Of a stretch of DNA of 64,000 nt, positions 22,094 through 33,223 are shown one piece after another. Location: the NCBI GenBank assembly GCA_018466975.1, contig CM031560.1, forward strand, positions 2,815,087 through 2,879,086, given 5' to 3'. Below the pieces are notes generated by a model. That model saw only the letters and a list, made by a program, of their open reading frames with translations, was not told the DNA's origin and made no database searches. Both the position numbers and the translations under genes were made by a program. How positions within the stretch are numbered: the stretch's first letter is position 1; every line of letters starts with the position of its first letter. Origin of the DNA: Sparassis latifolia (taxonomy: Eukaryota; Basidiomycota; Agaricomycetes; Polyporales; Sparassidaceae).

Positions 22094-22640
22094 CTACAAC
22101 GAGGTCTTCATCATGGCACTCGTTGCAGCGGAATGGCATGCACGAGCCTGGATAGCTGCGAGGTCGCGGACGTTCTGGGACTGCTCGCAAAGATGATCTT
22201 GCTTCAGCATCGTAGCGAGGTCGTGGTGGGCGTGCAATTGATATTGTGAGCATGCCAACATGAACTGAGCTTGCCAGATCAGCAAAATAGCCCCGTTCTA
22301 GGAATGGTGCTAATTTACCGATCCCGGGCGCTACATCACGCTTGCTCAAGTCTGCAAGGTTCGGCATGGGCTTGCACCTCCCCTTGTCGATCATCGCGTC
22401 CAGTCATGCAGCGTAATGGGCGCAGATCTTTCCGCAGTGCTCAGCCATCTTGCGTTTGAAGGGGATACCCACACACTCGGCCTTCTCCTGCTGGATCATC
22501 GCCACAAGATTCGCACGCAGGTCATTCCAGACTGGATGTATGTCAATCAGCTATCAAAATCCGGGAGGCTGAACACTTACTGTGCATGGCGAGCTCTCTG
22601 GGCTGATTCAGGGCCTTCGTCCAATCCCCGTCCCGTGATA
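22094..22640 (-). pseudogene. Broken gene of unknown function with in-frame TGA
   Basis: On the minus strand three coding blocks join cleanly. The first holds DWTKALNQPRELAMH (about 22632-22577). Past a 47-nt intron (GTAAGT donor), the second holds WNDLRANLVAMIQQEK and FKRKMAEHCGKICAHYAA. An in-frame TGA near 22404 then interrupts an otherwise continuous frame, which resumes with LDAMIDKGRC and LSKRDVAPGIG. After an intron (GTAAAT donor) the last block holds YQLHAHHDLATMLKQ and ends at 22094. The protein looks soluble and helical, with several Cys and His residues. I do not recognise the family. Because splicing and codon pattern are kept around one stop, it is a young pseudogene or a gene with a single nonsense change. 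Confidence 0.5.
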
Positions 22641-24960
22641 GTAGAAGTACAGGATTAAACCGATTGGCAAAGATGGGCTGGCAAGGATGAAAACAATCTT
22701 CAAATATGATTCGGCAGCATAGAGGGAGAGATGGTGAGCGATAGGTTGAGGTGCAAGACTGGGCTATAGATGTTATGCCCGCAGCCCAATGTCGACCTAC
22801 TAAAAGAAAGATCTACACAGGTAGCATATTAGTATGGTGTCACTATTGTTGACGCGGAATGATACCTTTGCGGACTTCTCAAATTTCTTTGCCGCTACCA
22901 GCAAGGCCTTTCCCATCGCAGGAGTGCATCGGCTCCCACAGAGTGCTCAGTCGATCTAATGCCACCGTCGAGGTCACTATCCGCAGTGGGAAGGACTCAG
23001 AAACCGGCTGAGGGAGAGGGGAAATACACCAATGTACCTCGTGTAGATGTAACCTGGAACGTCAGCCTTGGATATCCATTTCTCACTGATTTCTTCAAGC
23101 GTAGGCCGGCCCGCATTGTGCTGCTGCCCTGATCCGCCTCCCCTGAAGGTGAAGACACACAAGATCCTGCACGACGCCTTTGCACTGGAACCAGCGGCGG
23201 TGAAAGCTGAGAAGGACCGCGTAAAGAAAGAGGTTTAGAAGGCGAGTACGATGACCAGCCATGCGGCGTACGGAGGGTGAGGCGCGGATATTGGTTCTAT
23301 CCTCCAGCAGAGCAAAAGGCGTCAAACTTGTGGTCAGGATAACGGACGATATTCTTAATCGCCCTGCGACGAATTTTGAAGACTGCCATACGCTGCCTTT
23401 AGTATAATCTATTGTCAGAGGGTATACGGTGCAGACCGGCGTTATCCATGAGCTGACTCGTCGTCAGTTTCCATCTCAGCGTAGACATATGCGCTACGAC
23501 GGAAAGCGGAAGTCAGTGGAACTCCCAGAAATACGAGCAACGGAGGATGTTGCGCTCATAAATCACCACAAACGTACCTTTTCGAGAGAGCCCGAACACG
23601 TCTACAAAGATCTGCATTCTCCGGCGAGTGCTGTGTGCTATATATCAATCCTGTGCAGGTGAGTAATATTTATAGTTTCCTACCGAACTGACGCCCCCTC
23701 CCGCTGCAGGTTTGGTGTTCTCATTGTAGTACACTGTCCAGGTAACATACCTCAAAACAAGCTCAGTACAGTTTGCGATAATCTAATCCGTCATCACTCA
23801 CTACGAGTTGCTGGCTTGGGTGTCCTTGACGTCGGCTTCGGAGTCCTCGACAATATGTCAAGGACTCCCAAGCCGGCGCCTCGTGTACGAATTATCACCG
23901 AGAACAGTTCGGTTAGCATCGGTGAAAAGAAGATTCTGAACAAATGCCGAAGTGGACACACAGAGGGTGGAAGCGGATAGACAAATGCATGTACTGGCTG
24001 GCTTTTATGTCGAGGACAGCACATGAATGGCGTGGAAATTGAGAGACAGAATAAACAATAGAAGGAATCGAGCGAAGTTCACTTAGTGAGAAATATTGAG
24101 CCGAGGAGTTGCTTTGTTCTATGGGGGTTCCTTTGTCATTCCAAGACAAAGCACTCTACAACAAAGTAGGATGAGTTGCACACCGTGATTTGCACAACGA
24201 GCGTGGAACAAACGACGTTTCGCTCTGTACTCTCAGGCGGGGCCGCGGGCACCACCCTATTTGCGATTAGCGTTGGCTTCTCCAGGCCAAGCGCGAGAGT
24301 GCTCCAAACACCGTTGCGCGCTAATTTCCGCAGGAGCTTGAATCCAAGACGCCGTTAGTAGCCTTAACCTCCGTGACAATAGCGACTGAAGAAGACTATC
24401 CCCCCCGGCCCTGATGTAGGTTCTTTGGCTTGTGTATAACATGAAGGAATGACTCGTGCACTGTTGATCACAAGGGTTGACCCGCCGCTTACTTTCTCGT
24501 GTTCACTGCATTCTTGTCCACTGTCCACTGCCACCGGATCCTATAGGACAATTTGAAAGCTAAAGCTAGGAAGGGACAAAAGCTCCATGTCAATCGGATT
24601 TAACCCCATCGGCATACCTTCGCATGTGTTGGAGGATAGATCATGACGTGACGATTTAGCGTTCAGTATGCAATATTGTTCTGGTTCGCGTGCACCCCGG
24701 CCACACGACGCTCTTTGTTCCTGTACATACTTTGTGCATTGGCGCTAGAGCCGAGTCGCGTCACGAAAACGCGCCTATGCATACAAAGACCACGTGTCAT
24801 GAAAACCTCGTAGAGCTTAACGAACATCGCCCGAAAATCAGGGAGAGATCCAGGTCTATCGTGACGGTGAGGAAGCGGGCATCTAACTGTCAGAGGATAA
24901 GTACTCTGGTGTGTAAGCCTGACGGAGGTCGCCGCCGCTTCTCAAAACGTCATCCTTTGT
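22641..24960. other. Intergenic stretch with possible relics
   Basis: Minus-strand frames at 22977-23325 contain a plausible exon (TLEEISEKWISKADVPGY) and may be an upstream piece of the broken gene, but no junction could be shown. At about 23815-23875 an imperfect hairpin has 18-bp arms (GGCTTGGGTGTCCTTGAC against GTCAAGGACTCCCAAGCC, one mismatch). The rest shows only short frames. Confidence 0.45.
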
Positions 24961-24967
24961 GTCTAAG

Positions 24968-24982
24968 GTCTTATATATAATT
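24968..24982 (+). promoter_or_regulatory. Likely TATA region of the WD40 gene
   Basis: The AT-rich string CTTATATATAATTAA lies about 90 bp upstream of the WD40 start codon at 25067 and is followed by a pyrimidine-rich leader. Distance and sequence fit a core promoter; nothing else supports it. Confidence 0.4.
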
Positions 24983-25066
24983 AACGCGCCCATTCCAAAG
25001 CCCTTACCATATCGCCGCCATCGTATCCTCCTACTGCGTGCTCAATTCGTTCCTGACTTCGATCCC

Positions 25067-26941
25067 ATGTCCACTGCCTTCGTTCATCTCCATACCCTGC
25101 GCGGAGGCCATAGTGATAGCGTCAACTGTCTCTCGTTCTCTCCCGATGGTAACTACTTGGCAACCGGGGGGGACGACTACACACTCATTATCTGGAATAT
25201 CACAAATGGGCGTTTGCTTTTCCGTGTCGTATTTGAGAGCAGCATTGATTGCATCATATGGCACCCTATTCACCACGAAACGCTGATTGTTGCGTGCGAA
25301 AGCGGTCACTTATATCAGTTGCAGCACTTCGACTTGGTATGATTTATTAGACGTCCTGGCTGCCAGTCCCACTAAATGGTTCACAGAAACAGGTCGAAAG
25401 GCATAATATCCACGTCGGCGTGAGAGGTCCGATTTACTGCCTTGATTATGATGCAATTAACGGTCAACTTGCAATTGGAATGGGGTCGGATGTCCACGTC
25501 ACGCGTGAAGGCCATAAAGGTCATATCTCTGAAGCTCCAGGATAGTGGTATGGTTTCGTCTGACAGAGTACCGCGATAGATCATTATTTTGGAAGTGTGA
25601 AGTTTCCCTCTCCTCCGCTCGTCGACTCTACTGGTGGACATGATAATGACACGCGTGTTCGGCCCGTGGGACTTCATTTTGCTAAGAGGGGCCGGATTCT
25701 CATCGCATCATACACGGCCCACGGTGTAATGTGAGCTGACCATATTTGACCTTCGTCCGAGCCTCAACCATTGTTTCGCTAGTTGTTGGGAGGCCAGTAG
25801 TAGAAATAAGCTGTGGCATATAACTACGAATTCTCCTGCAGCTAGGATGTAGGTGGCTTATTCGCTCATATGATGGTGCCCTGATACAAGTAAACTTTAC
25901 AGCGGATCATCTGCCCTGAGCCCTGATGGCCGGGACCTCATGATTTACTATCTGAAGGGCGATATGCAGCTGCATTCAGTTGGATCATTTGGTCAACATC
26001 AACCACGGCAACGGTACAAGTTTGATAAGCCTGCTGTGTCCAACCATTCCCTCCAGATTGTCTTCCTTCATCGAGGTCGTGCGGTGGCCTGTGGTACGAC
26101 CACGGGAAATGTGTGTATATGGGAAACATCCACCGGAGAGTTCTTTCAACATCTACCCCATCAAGGTGCGCGATTGCGGACTGATTCTAGTCGGTCTGTG
26201 ACTTAATTTACATATTTATGCAGATGACATCGTCCCGGCGCTTGCGGTTAGCTGAACACTACGGCATGATGGACTGCTGCTTATCCTGAAGTTTTAGGCG
26301 CGTCAGCGTGGGGGGTTCAGTTTCATTGCAACTGGATCTGCAGGCAGAGGTCAAGGCACCTACATCAATATTTGGCGCGCAAAGATCAGTGAGTGCGATT
26401 CCTGCAATCCTGCTTGTACTTCATCCACACCACTCATTTGTTCCGAAGGCCAGGATGAGCCCGAAGAGCTAGACGGTGCTTTGGCAGAGGTGGTTGATGC
26501 GTTGACGGTACGTCACCCGTGCCTGAATGTGATCCGTAGGCCAGATGAATCTAAACTTGGAAAGGTAGTCAAATAAGCTCTTCAATCTGCGAGACGATGC
26601 CAAACGAGGTTTGGTCATATCGTTCGTAATCATCCTGTCGGCTGCCTCATTATGGGTGGCATACCAGGCTAGTTCTTCCATACCGTGGAGGACACTCCCC
26701 GTGGTTGTTTGGCGCTTCGTACGTGACGCTTCTTCATAGCAAGGTGTATCTGACCGCCTGAATCTAGGTGTACGATATTTGGAATTATGCGTCGCTGGGT
26801 GTGGGCTTTGTGGTGAAAACATGTCTGTCAATTATGCATCGGGTGAAGCAAGAGGTACGAGGGCAAGTTCGCGATTTCATCCTTGATGGGGATCTCGGCG
26901 TTGTTCCCCACAATATCCCACCACATCCTGCAGAGCTGTAG
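25067..26941 (+). CDS. WD40-repeat protein with C-terminal hydrophobic segment (about 8-10 exons)
   Basis: Exon 1 is 25067-25336 and contains a textbook WD40 blade (HSDSVNCLSFSPDGNYLATG, then LIIWN). A 51-nt intron follows and exon 2 starts at 25388 (GPIYCLDYDAINGQLAIG). Later blocks include RILIASYTAHGV, then SALSPDGRDLMIY with ACGTTTGNVCIWE and FSFIATGSAGRGQGTYINIW. The last exon ends in NYASLGVGFVVKTCLS and PHNIPPHPAEL before TAG 26941. WD40 propellers act as protein-interaction scaffolds. The order of blades plus a single hydrophobic helix near the C-terminus matches a repeated Agaricomycete family without assigned role. Several middle junctions (25520-25610, 26400-26560) are unresolved, so minor damage cannot be excluded. 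Confidence 0.7.
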
Positions 26942-27167
26942 ACGTGGCGGCGATTGCAGGTTGATCTGCTGTTTGACTATCATTTGTATATCTCAGCGTT
27001 TGTCCTAATGCGAACCTCGTTATCCAAGTATGTCGACTATGGTCTTCTTAAATACTCTATAGGTTCGCCACAAATCCCTCTGGTAATATGGCACTAGTTA
27101 TTGGTGGCGCGCCTTCTCGCCACCGCGTTCAATTAATGATCGACAAGAAATCCATTAACTCCTTTAG

Positions 27168-27671
27168 GTCATCAACTCGCATACGAGGCTGGCGTCTTAC
27201 AGCGGGACGTCAGCTATGGTAATGTGATGATTGCGGAAGGTAAACCCAACCCTTGGGGTTGTCAAGCGGGCTCGCGAGAATTGGGGGGACGTTTTTTTCG
27301 AGGAAGGAGATCCAGCGAGAACAGTAAAGCCCAGGGTTGCTGAAGCTGTGATGCGTGAATTGAAAGATAGAACGGTGTGTTACTACCACCTCTCGCTGAG
27401 ATGCTCCTCCACTGACTCCAACATGTAGGGCACGCCGGCTTTCATGCCCGTAGAATTTCTCGATAACAAAACGCCGATCGTCCATGAAGTTCACCACGAC
27501 CTCGAGTCATTCCATTGGCTTTTGATCTGGATTGTTCTCCGGCATAAGAAACATGATCATCGCTATCGCGAGGGTGCTTGCGACATGGTCTTCCATGGGG
27601 ACAATGAGTTCGATCGGAGAAGTCGAAAGAGAGCGATGTCTCTTCCGATTACCATCAGGTGGGTGCTGTGA
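27168..27671 (+). pseudogene. FunK1-type protein kinase remnant
   Basis: Only the C-terminal kinase lobe is found. GHQLAYEAGVLQRDVSYGN is the catalytic loop (H-R-D is Q-R-D here, D kept). After a short gap RARENWGDVFFEEGDPA is followed by an intron (about 27376-27428), then GTPAFMPVEFLD and HHDLESFHWLLIWIVL, both characteristic of fungal FunK1 kinases. Between the catalytic loop and the RARENWG block the frame shifts by one base just after N-P-W-G, where the metal-binding DFG-like segment should be. The ATP-binding lobe is missing. It lies between the WD40 and F-box genes, all on the plus strand. Confidence 0.7.
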
Positions 27672-27717
27672 GTGTGTCATACGAGGTGATAAGCTAACCT
27701 GGTCGCTGGGAGATAAT

Positions 27718-29399
27718 ATGAGCTGCAGCCAGCCCCAGCAAGACGAGATCAAAGTGATCATACCGGAACTGAGGCGTCAGGCGGCGGACTTGAAGAAGTT
27801 ACGCGAACTGCTCGTTCGCCTGATATGGTCCTCCCGTGGTTTTACGGTGAGTAGCCTATGCATTCCGATGATGGAATTATCTTTGAGCGCCCTGTGTAGG
27901 ACGTCATTCGTAAAGCCGTGGAGTCCTGCGCAGAACGAGTCAATTGCGATGATGGGCATATCAACGCTGTGTACGAGTTGCTCTACAAATTACACCATAC
28001 CGATGAGGGTCTGCGACATCTGGATTGGAAGATCATGCAGCTAGAAGCCCTCCTCGCACCTATGCAGTATCTCCCCGACACGCTTCTACTGGCCATCTTC
28101 AAGGCGGGTTGCAGGCAGCCACGTCCAGAGCCTGACGTATGGTTGCCTTTTCCTATGCTCGTCGCGTCCGTGTCACGTCGCTGGAGAAATCTTACTCTTA
28201 CCACGCCCACCCTTTGGACGAACCTGCATATTTCCATGGAGAGATCCGGTTCTTGGGCGAGTCTTGCACTCACACGATCTGCAACGCACCTGCTGAACAT
28301 CACTATCGACGGTCGCGTAGAGTCCACCAGTCGACTAGAGGAGAATGCGACACATGGACACGCAGAGGCTCCTCGCCGCACGCCGACAATAGTTTCGCGC
28401 TTGAATCTGCTCGTCCCGCACAGCAATCGCTGGCGCAAATTCACGGTCATAACCCATCATTCCATCGACATCAAAGTAGTAGGCGAAATCATAAAGAACG
28501 TGCAATCTCCTTTCCTCGAGCATCTCCGACTGTCTCTCACTGGCAGCGGTCCCGCGGGTAACCAGGAGGTTCCCCTTCCTGCTATCCTCGGAGGGGGCGC
28601 GCCCATGCTGTCTTCTGTGCGCTTGGACAGTGTCTCCCTCCCGTGGAGATCTATGCCCCTCTCTGGTCTGTCAGCGATTGACATTCGCTGGATGTGGGAT
28701 CAAACCAAGCTGATGTATACCCAGTTCCGCGACCTCTTGGCAGATTTGCCTTCGCTGGAGAGGCTCATCCTGCAAGGCAGGCACGTCGAGCTCCACCCCA
28801 ACTTGACGTACGAGGCTATCCACGTACCCTCCCTCCGCTACTTGGAATTGTCGGGCGATAACGTCTGCCGCCTGTCCTCGATCCTCATCACACCTGAACT
28901 CAATACACTGGTGCTTGTGAATGTGGATGAGAGCGAATTCCGCGAGTTCGTAGGCTGCTTGTCGTCAGTCGAGGTCCGCTACTCTGCATTGCGCTTCCTC
29001 GTCTTCGCCAACGTTACGACCTGTGACCTGTCGTCAGGGTTCACAGAGGCATTCCCCAACATCGTACAGCTCACAATCATTAATTCGCATGCTAATCATT
29101 TTATTGAACTCATGCTGACGAAGCATGATAGCATGGTCCCTGGCCCAGGCAAGGGCATCTGGCCATTGCTGAACACAATTGCGCTGATAGCTGACGATGT
29201 AAATTATGACGGACTCCGTCAGATGCTCCTCAAGCGGACCGCACAGCATCTGCGGGTGCAGCGTTTGATTTTGAATGGGATTTACACGCACAACCACCAA
29301 AATGTGTCATCGCTGATGGATTTGGTAAACGTTGACGGTATCTCTGTACATGAGGGAGATATATGTAGCCGCCTAATTGGACTGTTGTGTAATTCTTGA
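27718..29399 (+). CDS. F-box protein (two exons)
   Basis: ATG 27718 starts exon 1 (to 27846). A 53-nt intron with donor GTGAGT and acceptor TGTGTAG follows, and exon 2 (27900-29399) stays in phase to TGA, giving 542 aa. Residues 1-95 form a helical leader with the usual LDWKIMQLEALLAPM approach. The F-box begins at about residue 101 (LPDTLLLAIFKAGC) and continues through FPMLVASVSRRWRNL and TLWTNLHIS. The remainder is leucine-rich with beta/alpha periodicity, as in F-box proteins that use a leucine-rich surface for substrates. Such proteins link substrates to SCF ubiquitin ligase; the large families in mushrooms are mostly uncharacterised. The frame is clean. An alternative start inside the FunK1 remnant would make a kinase-F-box fusion, but the ATG fits better. 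Confidence 0.8.
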
Positions 29400-29782
29400 G
29401 TACCCTGTTTACAGTAAAGGCCTAATTCTAAACAGAAAATTCATGTCTATTTATCCCTGCCAGGGTATGCGATTCGGAGATCGATTCCCCAGTGTGACAT
29501 AGTGGCTCCGTCTTGCGGGCAATCTCTTCCAATATGCTCAACAGCCGCAAAAAATTCATGAACACTTGGATAACATTTCTACAGATGCTACAGAATACAC
29601 GCGCAAAATTGCGAGGAAGAGAATCAGGCAGCGAGCATGCAAAAGTCTGCGTATCGGGGTCACCGACAGTACTGAACCCTCAGCGCGGAACCAGCTGAAG
29701 TGGACGAGAGGCAGACAAGGACAACTGTCGCGATATGCTTAGCATTTCCGGGAGAAGAAGCATAATCACTTATAACTCACAA

Positions 29783-30045
29783 TCAAGAACCGACGTTGTC
29801 CGGAACGTCATCTTGCGACTCGTTCAGGCTCGGGGCTGAACATTCCGAGGTGTCCTCAACGGGTCGGCCTTGCTCATGAGTGTATGACTCGACATAAAAT
29901 CCGAAGGACTTCCTGATACTGTCGAGGCGTTTGTCGAGTACAAAAGAGCCACCGTGCACCAGAGAACACGCATTGGCGATATGCCTCACGAAGGTCCAGA
30001 ACATGGAAACGTCCGAGAACTTCAGTTGTTTCCACAGGCTGTAGG
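29783..30045 (-). pseudogene. Fragment of a small helical protein (FWTFV motif)
   Basis: A minus-strand block encodes YSLWKQLKFSDVSMFWTFV followed by a helix (LDKRLDSIRKSFGFYVE) and an acidic tail ending at 29783. The gene at 43827-44152 has the same F-W-T-F-V motif followed by a helix of the same spacing. I saw no upstream exon that joins cleanly. Function unknown. Confidence 0.4.
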
Positions 30046-30515
30046 CTAGTACGTCACCCTCGCCCTTAGTTCACGATGAGGTGGATCTGTGAAACACGGT
30101 CTAAGGGATGAATCTGCAGATAGGAGTGGAAGTTGCTCACTTCATCGATGGTGAAATGCTAGTCGTCTACGCAGATGCAGAAGTACCGAGAACAATGACT
30201 GGTTAGCAAGTCAATTTCACCAGGTGGAAAGTCGAAGGAAGGACTGGTACATCGTATTCTTCATCCATGGTAGCTCAGAGAGGGAAGAGTGTAAAGGTGA
30301 AGCAGGTGGTGACAGACTCGCTATGGAGAACCTAAACCTTGCCGTCGCGGTGTATTCAATACAGTACAAATTTCATGCGAAGGTAGCCATCTACTACTCT
30401 GGATATCGACGGCAGACACGCCTAAATTCACATACAGACCTTCCGTCCATATCACCAATCTAGTCGTACAGAGAAAACACCTCGACTTGAAAGCCTCACC
30501 TCACCGTGAATGTAT
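30046..30515. other. Short intergenic stretch
   Basis: No gene is supported. A few frames on both strands are under 80 codons. The region ends at the 3' side of the Myb/SANT-like gene. Confidence 0.4.
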
Positions 30516-32511
30516 TCACTCCAGTTCTGTTTTCAGACGCTTTTCAATAGCCTCCACAGATGCAGAAGTCGATGCTCTCCTTTTCCGTGAGTAGATAGCA
30601 CTGGGGGACACCTCCTGTATCTCAGGTGTTTGCTTGGATGGACCCGGCTGAGAAGTGAGACCAGCCTTTGCCTTCTTCGCCCCACGCCTGAACTTGCGCA
30701 CCCAGCGGTCGATTTCTGGTTTTAACTGGTTGATTCCGGAAGTTAGGCAGGATAATATGAACTGTGCGAACCTGTCTTGAATCTCACATAAGCTTGCGCA
30801 TAAGCCTCCAGAGATCTTCGTGAATGCTGACATAGAGGAGTGAGCAACCGAGAATATTATTGCAAGAGAGAAAGCTTGCGCACCTTAGCCGCGAACGGCT
30901 TCCACTGCTCGGTGCGAGTCATGGATTCCCAATTCGGGTGGGATGCTACGTGCCTGGCGAGAACACGCAGATCGGCTGAGAGGAATTGATCACCTGAATG
31001 CCCCATGTTACGCAGATCGTCATCGGTATCGTAGTCCGACTCTGTGGGTCGTTTGGTACCAGTGATGCCTTGGTGAACGTCAGACTCGCCTCCAGATAAT
31101 AACCCAGAGTCAGCGCCACACTCGTTGTTGCCGCTGGATGAGTGCTCGGGAAGGCCTTTGTTTTGGGCCACTGCTTTCTTCCTAGCCGCAGCGAGTATCT
31201 TATCCGGTAAATCAGGGCGCCGGGTCCAGTAGCTCGACCACGAAGCCGCAGAATGATACGGAGCCTGAGGTCGGGCCACTGAGTGAAGATAATATCAGTA
31301 TATGGGGCACGTACCTTCTCGGCGAGTAAAGCACACAGCTTCGCTTGCTTCAGGTACGGATTCTTACTGAGCTTCCGTTGAATGAACTTGATGAAAAAGT
31401 TCATATCCTCCTCCACGAACCTTCTCCCTTTTATTGGCGCATGCGCAGAAAGAGGTGGGGACGGCGTGCGTGATGGTAGTTCGGAGATCCGGAGGTTATT
31501 AGGAGTTGGGCGCGGGCTCACAACGTCTTCTACATGATGCTGAACGGTAGTAGCTGGCTTATCCGAAGATCGCTTCGACTTTATAACGTGGCGGTCATGA
31601 CGCTCACCGTGCGCCCGGTAAGTGTTGGTTTCACGAGTCGGTGCAGAAGTGTACGGATGGCTTTTGTGATGCTCGTCCCGGTCTGTTAACCAGGGGAGAG
31701 ACGCAGAGACTTGTGTTTCAATTTGCCGTCCAGTATTGCTCGAGGATGACTGAGAAGTAGAAGACTTCTCAACCGTCGCAGGCTTTACAGGATGCTGCAG
31801 ATTTGCCGCGGCCTGGTCCAGTCTATCAATATGTTCGAGGTAGTAATCCTTCCATGCCATCGCTGGATGGTTATTGACCTATATTAATAACCTGTCAGCA
31901 AATCGCCGTGAATCCTAACAGGAACGTACACCATGCAGCGCTTCTAGGGCTAAGCGTTTCGTCTGTTTCTTTATGCTTCCCTCATGCAGTGCCTGGATGA
32001 GGCATTGTTCGTCGTCTGGAACGGTCCCCACCGCAACATTCATTTGCAGTGCACTCTGCACAAGGTGCATCAATGTGAGGTTAATCGCATACGCTTGCTG
32101 GCCCAAGCCCGCTCGGCCTATATTCGACGCGAAGAATGGCTGGTTCAACAGGTGCTGAAGGTCAGCATGACTGAGGAACTGCGCAATGTTCTGGTTAGCA
32201 ACCTGGGGCGCTCTGGTTAGGCAGGCGGCATTGCCGGGAACTGTTGGGGAGGTATTCTGTGGACCAGTTTGATTGGTCTGTGGCAAGGAGAAGCTTTGGT
32301 TAGGTTGCTGCAGTAAATTCTGGTTGTATTGGGGGAAACCCTGGTAAGGGTTGTTGGAGAGCTGAGTGTGAGGGAGAAAAGGGTTCTGTGGCGCAGCCGC
32401 GAAGGGGTTGTTGGTGCCAGCTAACTGGGCATACATGGAGAGCAGATCGGAAAGTCGAGCATGATCGGCGGTGTTACCGCCTGTGTTCTGCGGCGCGAAA
32501 TTCGGGTTCAT
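30516..32511 (-). CDS. Asn/Gln-rich nuclear protein with three Myb/SANT-like modules (five exons)
   Basis: Exons are complement(31930-32511), (31315-31878), (30884-31264), (30788-30826) and (30516-30725). Introns of 51, 50, 57 and 62 nt all have good GT-AG sites, and the joined frame is 591 aa. The first 170 residues are Asn, Gln and Pro rich. Three related helical modules follow: LEALHGV joined to NNHPAMAWKDYYLEH (about 188-210), RRFVEEDMNFFIKFIQ to APYHSAASWSSYW (346-396), and LRVLARHVASHPNWES to HSRRSLEAYAQAYV (about 470-522). Each ends in H-x-x-x-S/A-W/Y-x-x-Y, like Rap1-type Myb domains. The C-terminus is basic with likely nuclear localisation signals (KFRRGAKKAK, SRKRRAS). I recall a conserved single-copy Agaricomycete protein of this layout, unnamed. 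DNA or chromatin binding is inferred. Confidence 0.75.
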
Positions 32512-32689
32512 CGCGACTGAAAGGATCAGATAGTCGAGCGAAGGGGAGTGCTGGATGTTGTAGGTGCCCCGTGCTTTCGCGTAAATCCCGTGACTGGACG
32601 CGTTCCACGATTGTAAGAACTGCTTCAAGTCCTACTACTGTATGCCCGTCTGAGCCGCGTCGTATACTCTCCCAGAAGGGTTCTCTGCC

Positions 32690-33118
32690 ATGTCGCAGTC
32701 CATCTTGGTTGGCTGTCTTGGCAACATTTGTCGTTCTCCCATTCGGGAGGCCGTCTTGAGGTATGTCGCAAAGGAGCGAGGCGTCGACCTCACCGTGGAT
32801 TCCGCAGGTACTGCACGGTATCGCATCGGCGAGGATCCAGATGACCGGTGAGTGGATCTACACTATAGTTATGACTATAACTCACTTATCGCGTGTCGGA
32901 TGGTCGAGTGCCGTAGCTGTATACACGCTCTGCTAGCTCCGGGTTGCTGGGCGTGTGTAAAATCTACGAGTGGGCGCATGCGATGCAACCTAGAGTGCGG
33001 TCGGACGCACGACGCGCCTGTTTCCGCGAGGTCGCTCACTACCTCCGCGTCCCCGTTCGATCTGCTGTATGCCGACGTCGTGCTCTTCTTCCAGAACTGG
33101 AGATATCTCCCGGAATAG
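32690..33118 (+). CDS. Low-molecular-weight protein tyrosine phosphatase, C-terminally truncated
   Basis: ATG 32690 opens exon 1 (32690-32847). Splicing from GTGAGT to the acceptor ending at 32916 joins 32917-33118 in phase, for 119 aa. The active-site loop is intact: V-G-C-L-G-N-I-C-R-S has the C-x5-R signature with nucleophile C9 and R15, followed by an SP helix and VDSAGTA as in the family. Exon 2 contains THDAPVSARSLTTS, which fits the usual RQV/arginine-loop region. Family members have about 150-160 aa and end with a D-P general acid that I cannot find, so this copy is probably truncated. It starts 178 bp from the divergent Myb/SANT-like gene, so the two may share a promoter. Confidence 0.6.
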
Positions 33119-33223
33119 TCCTCCAGCTCACACCAACGCCTTCTGGCCCACTCGACGAGTCGTATCCTTCAGTGGCGAATCTGTGGGCTATCTCCATCCA
33201 TGTTATCCTGATCGTCATACAAG

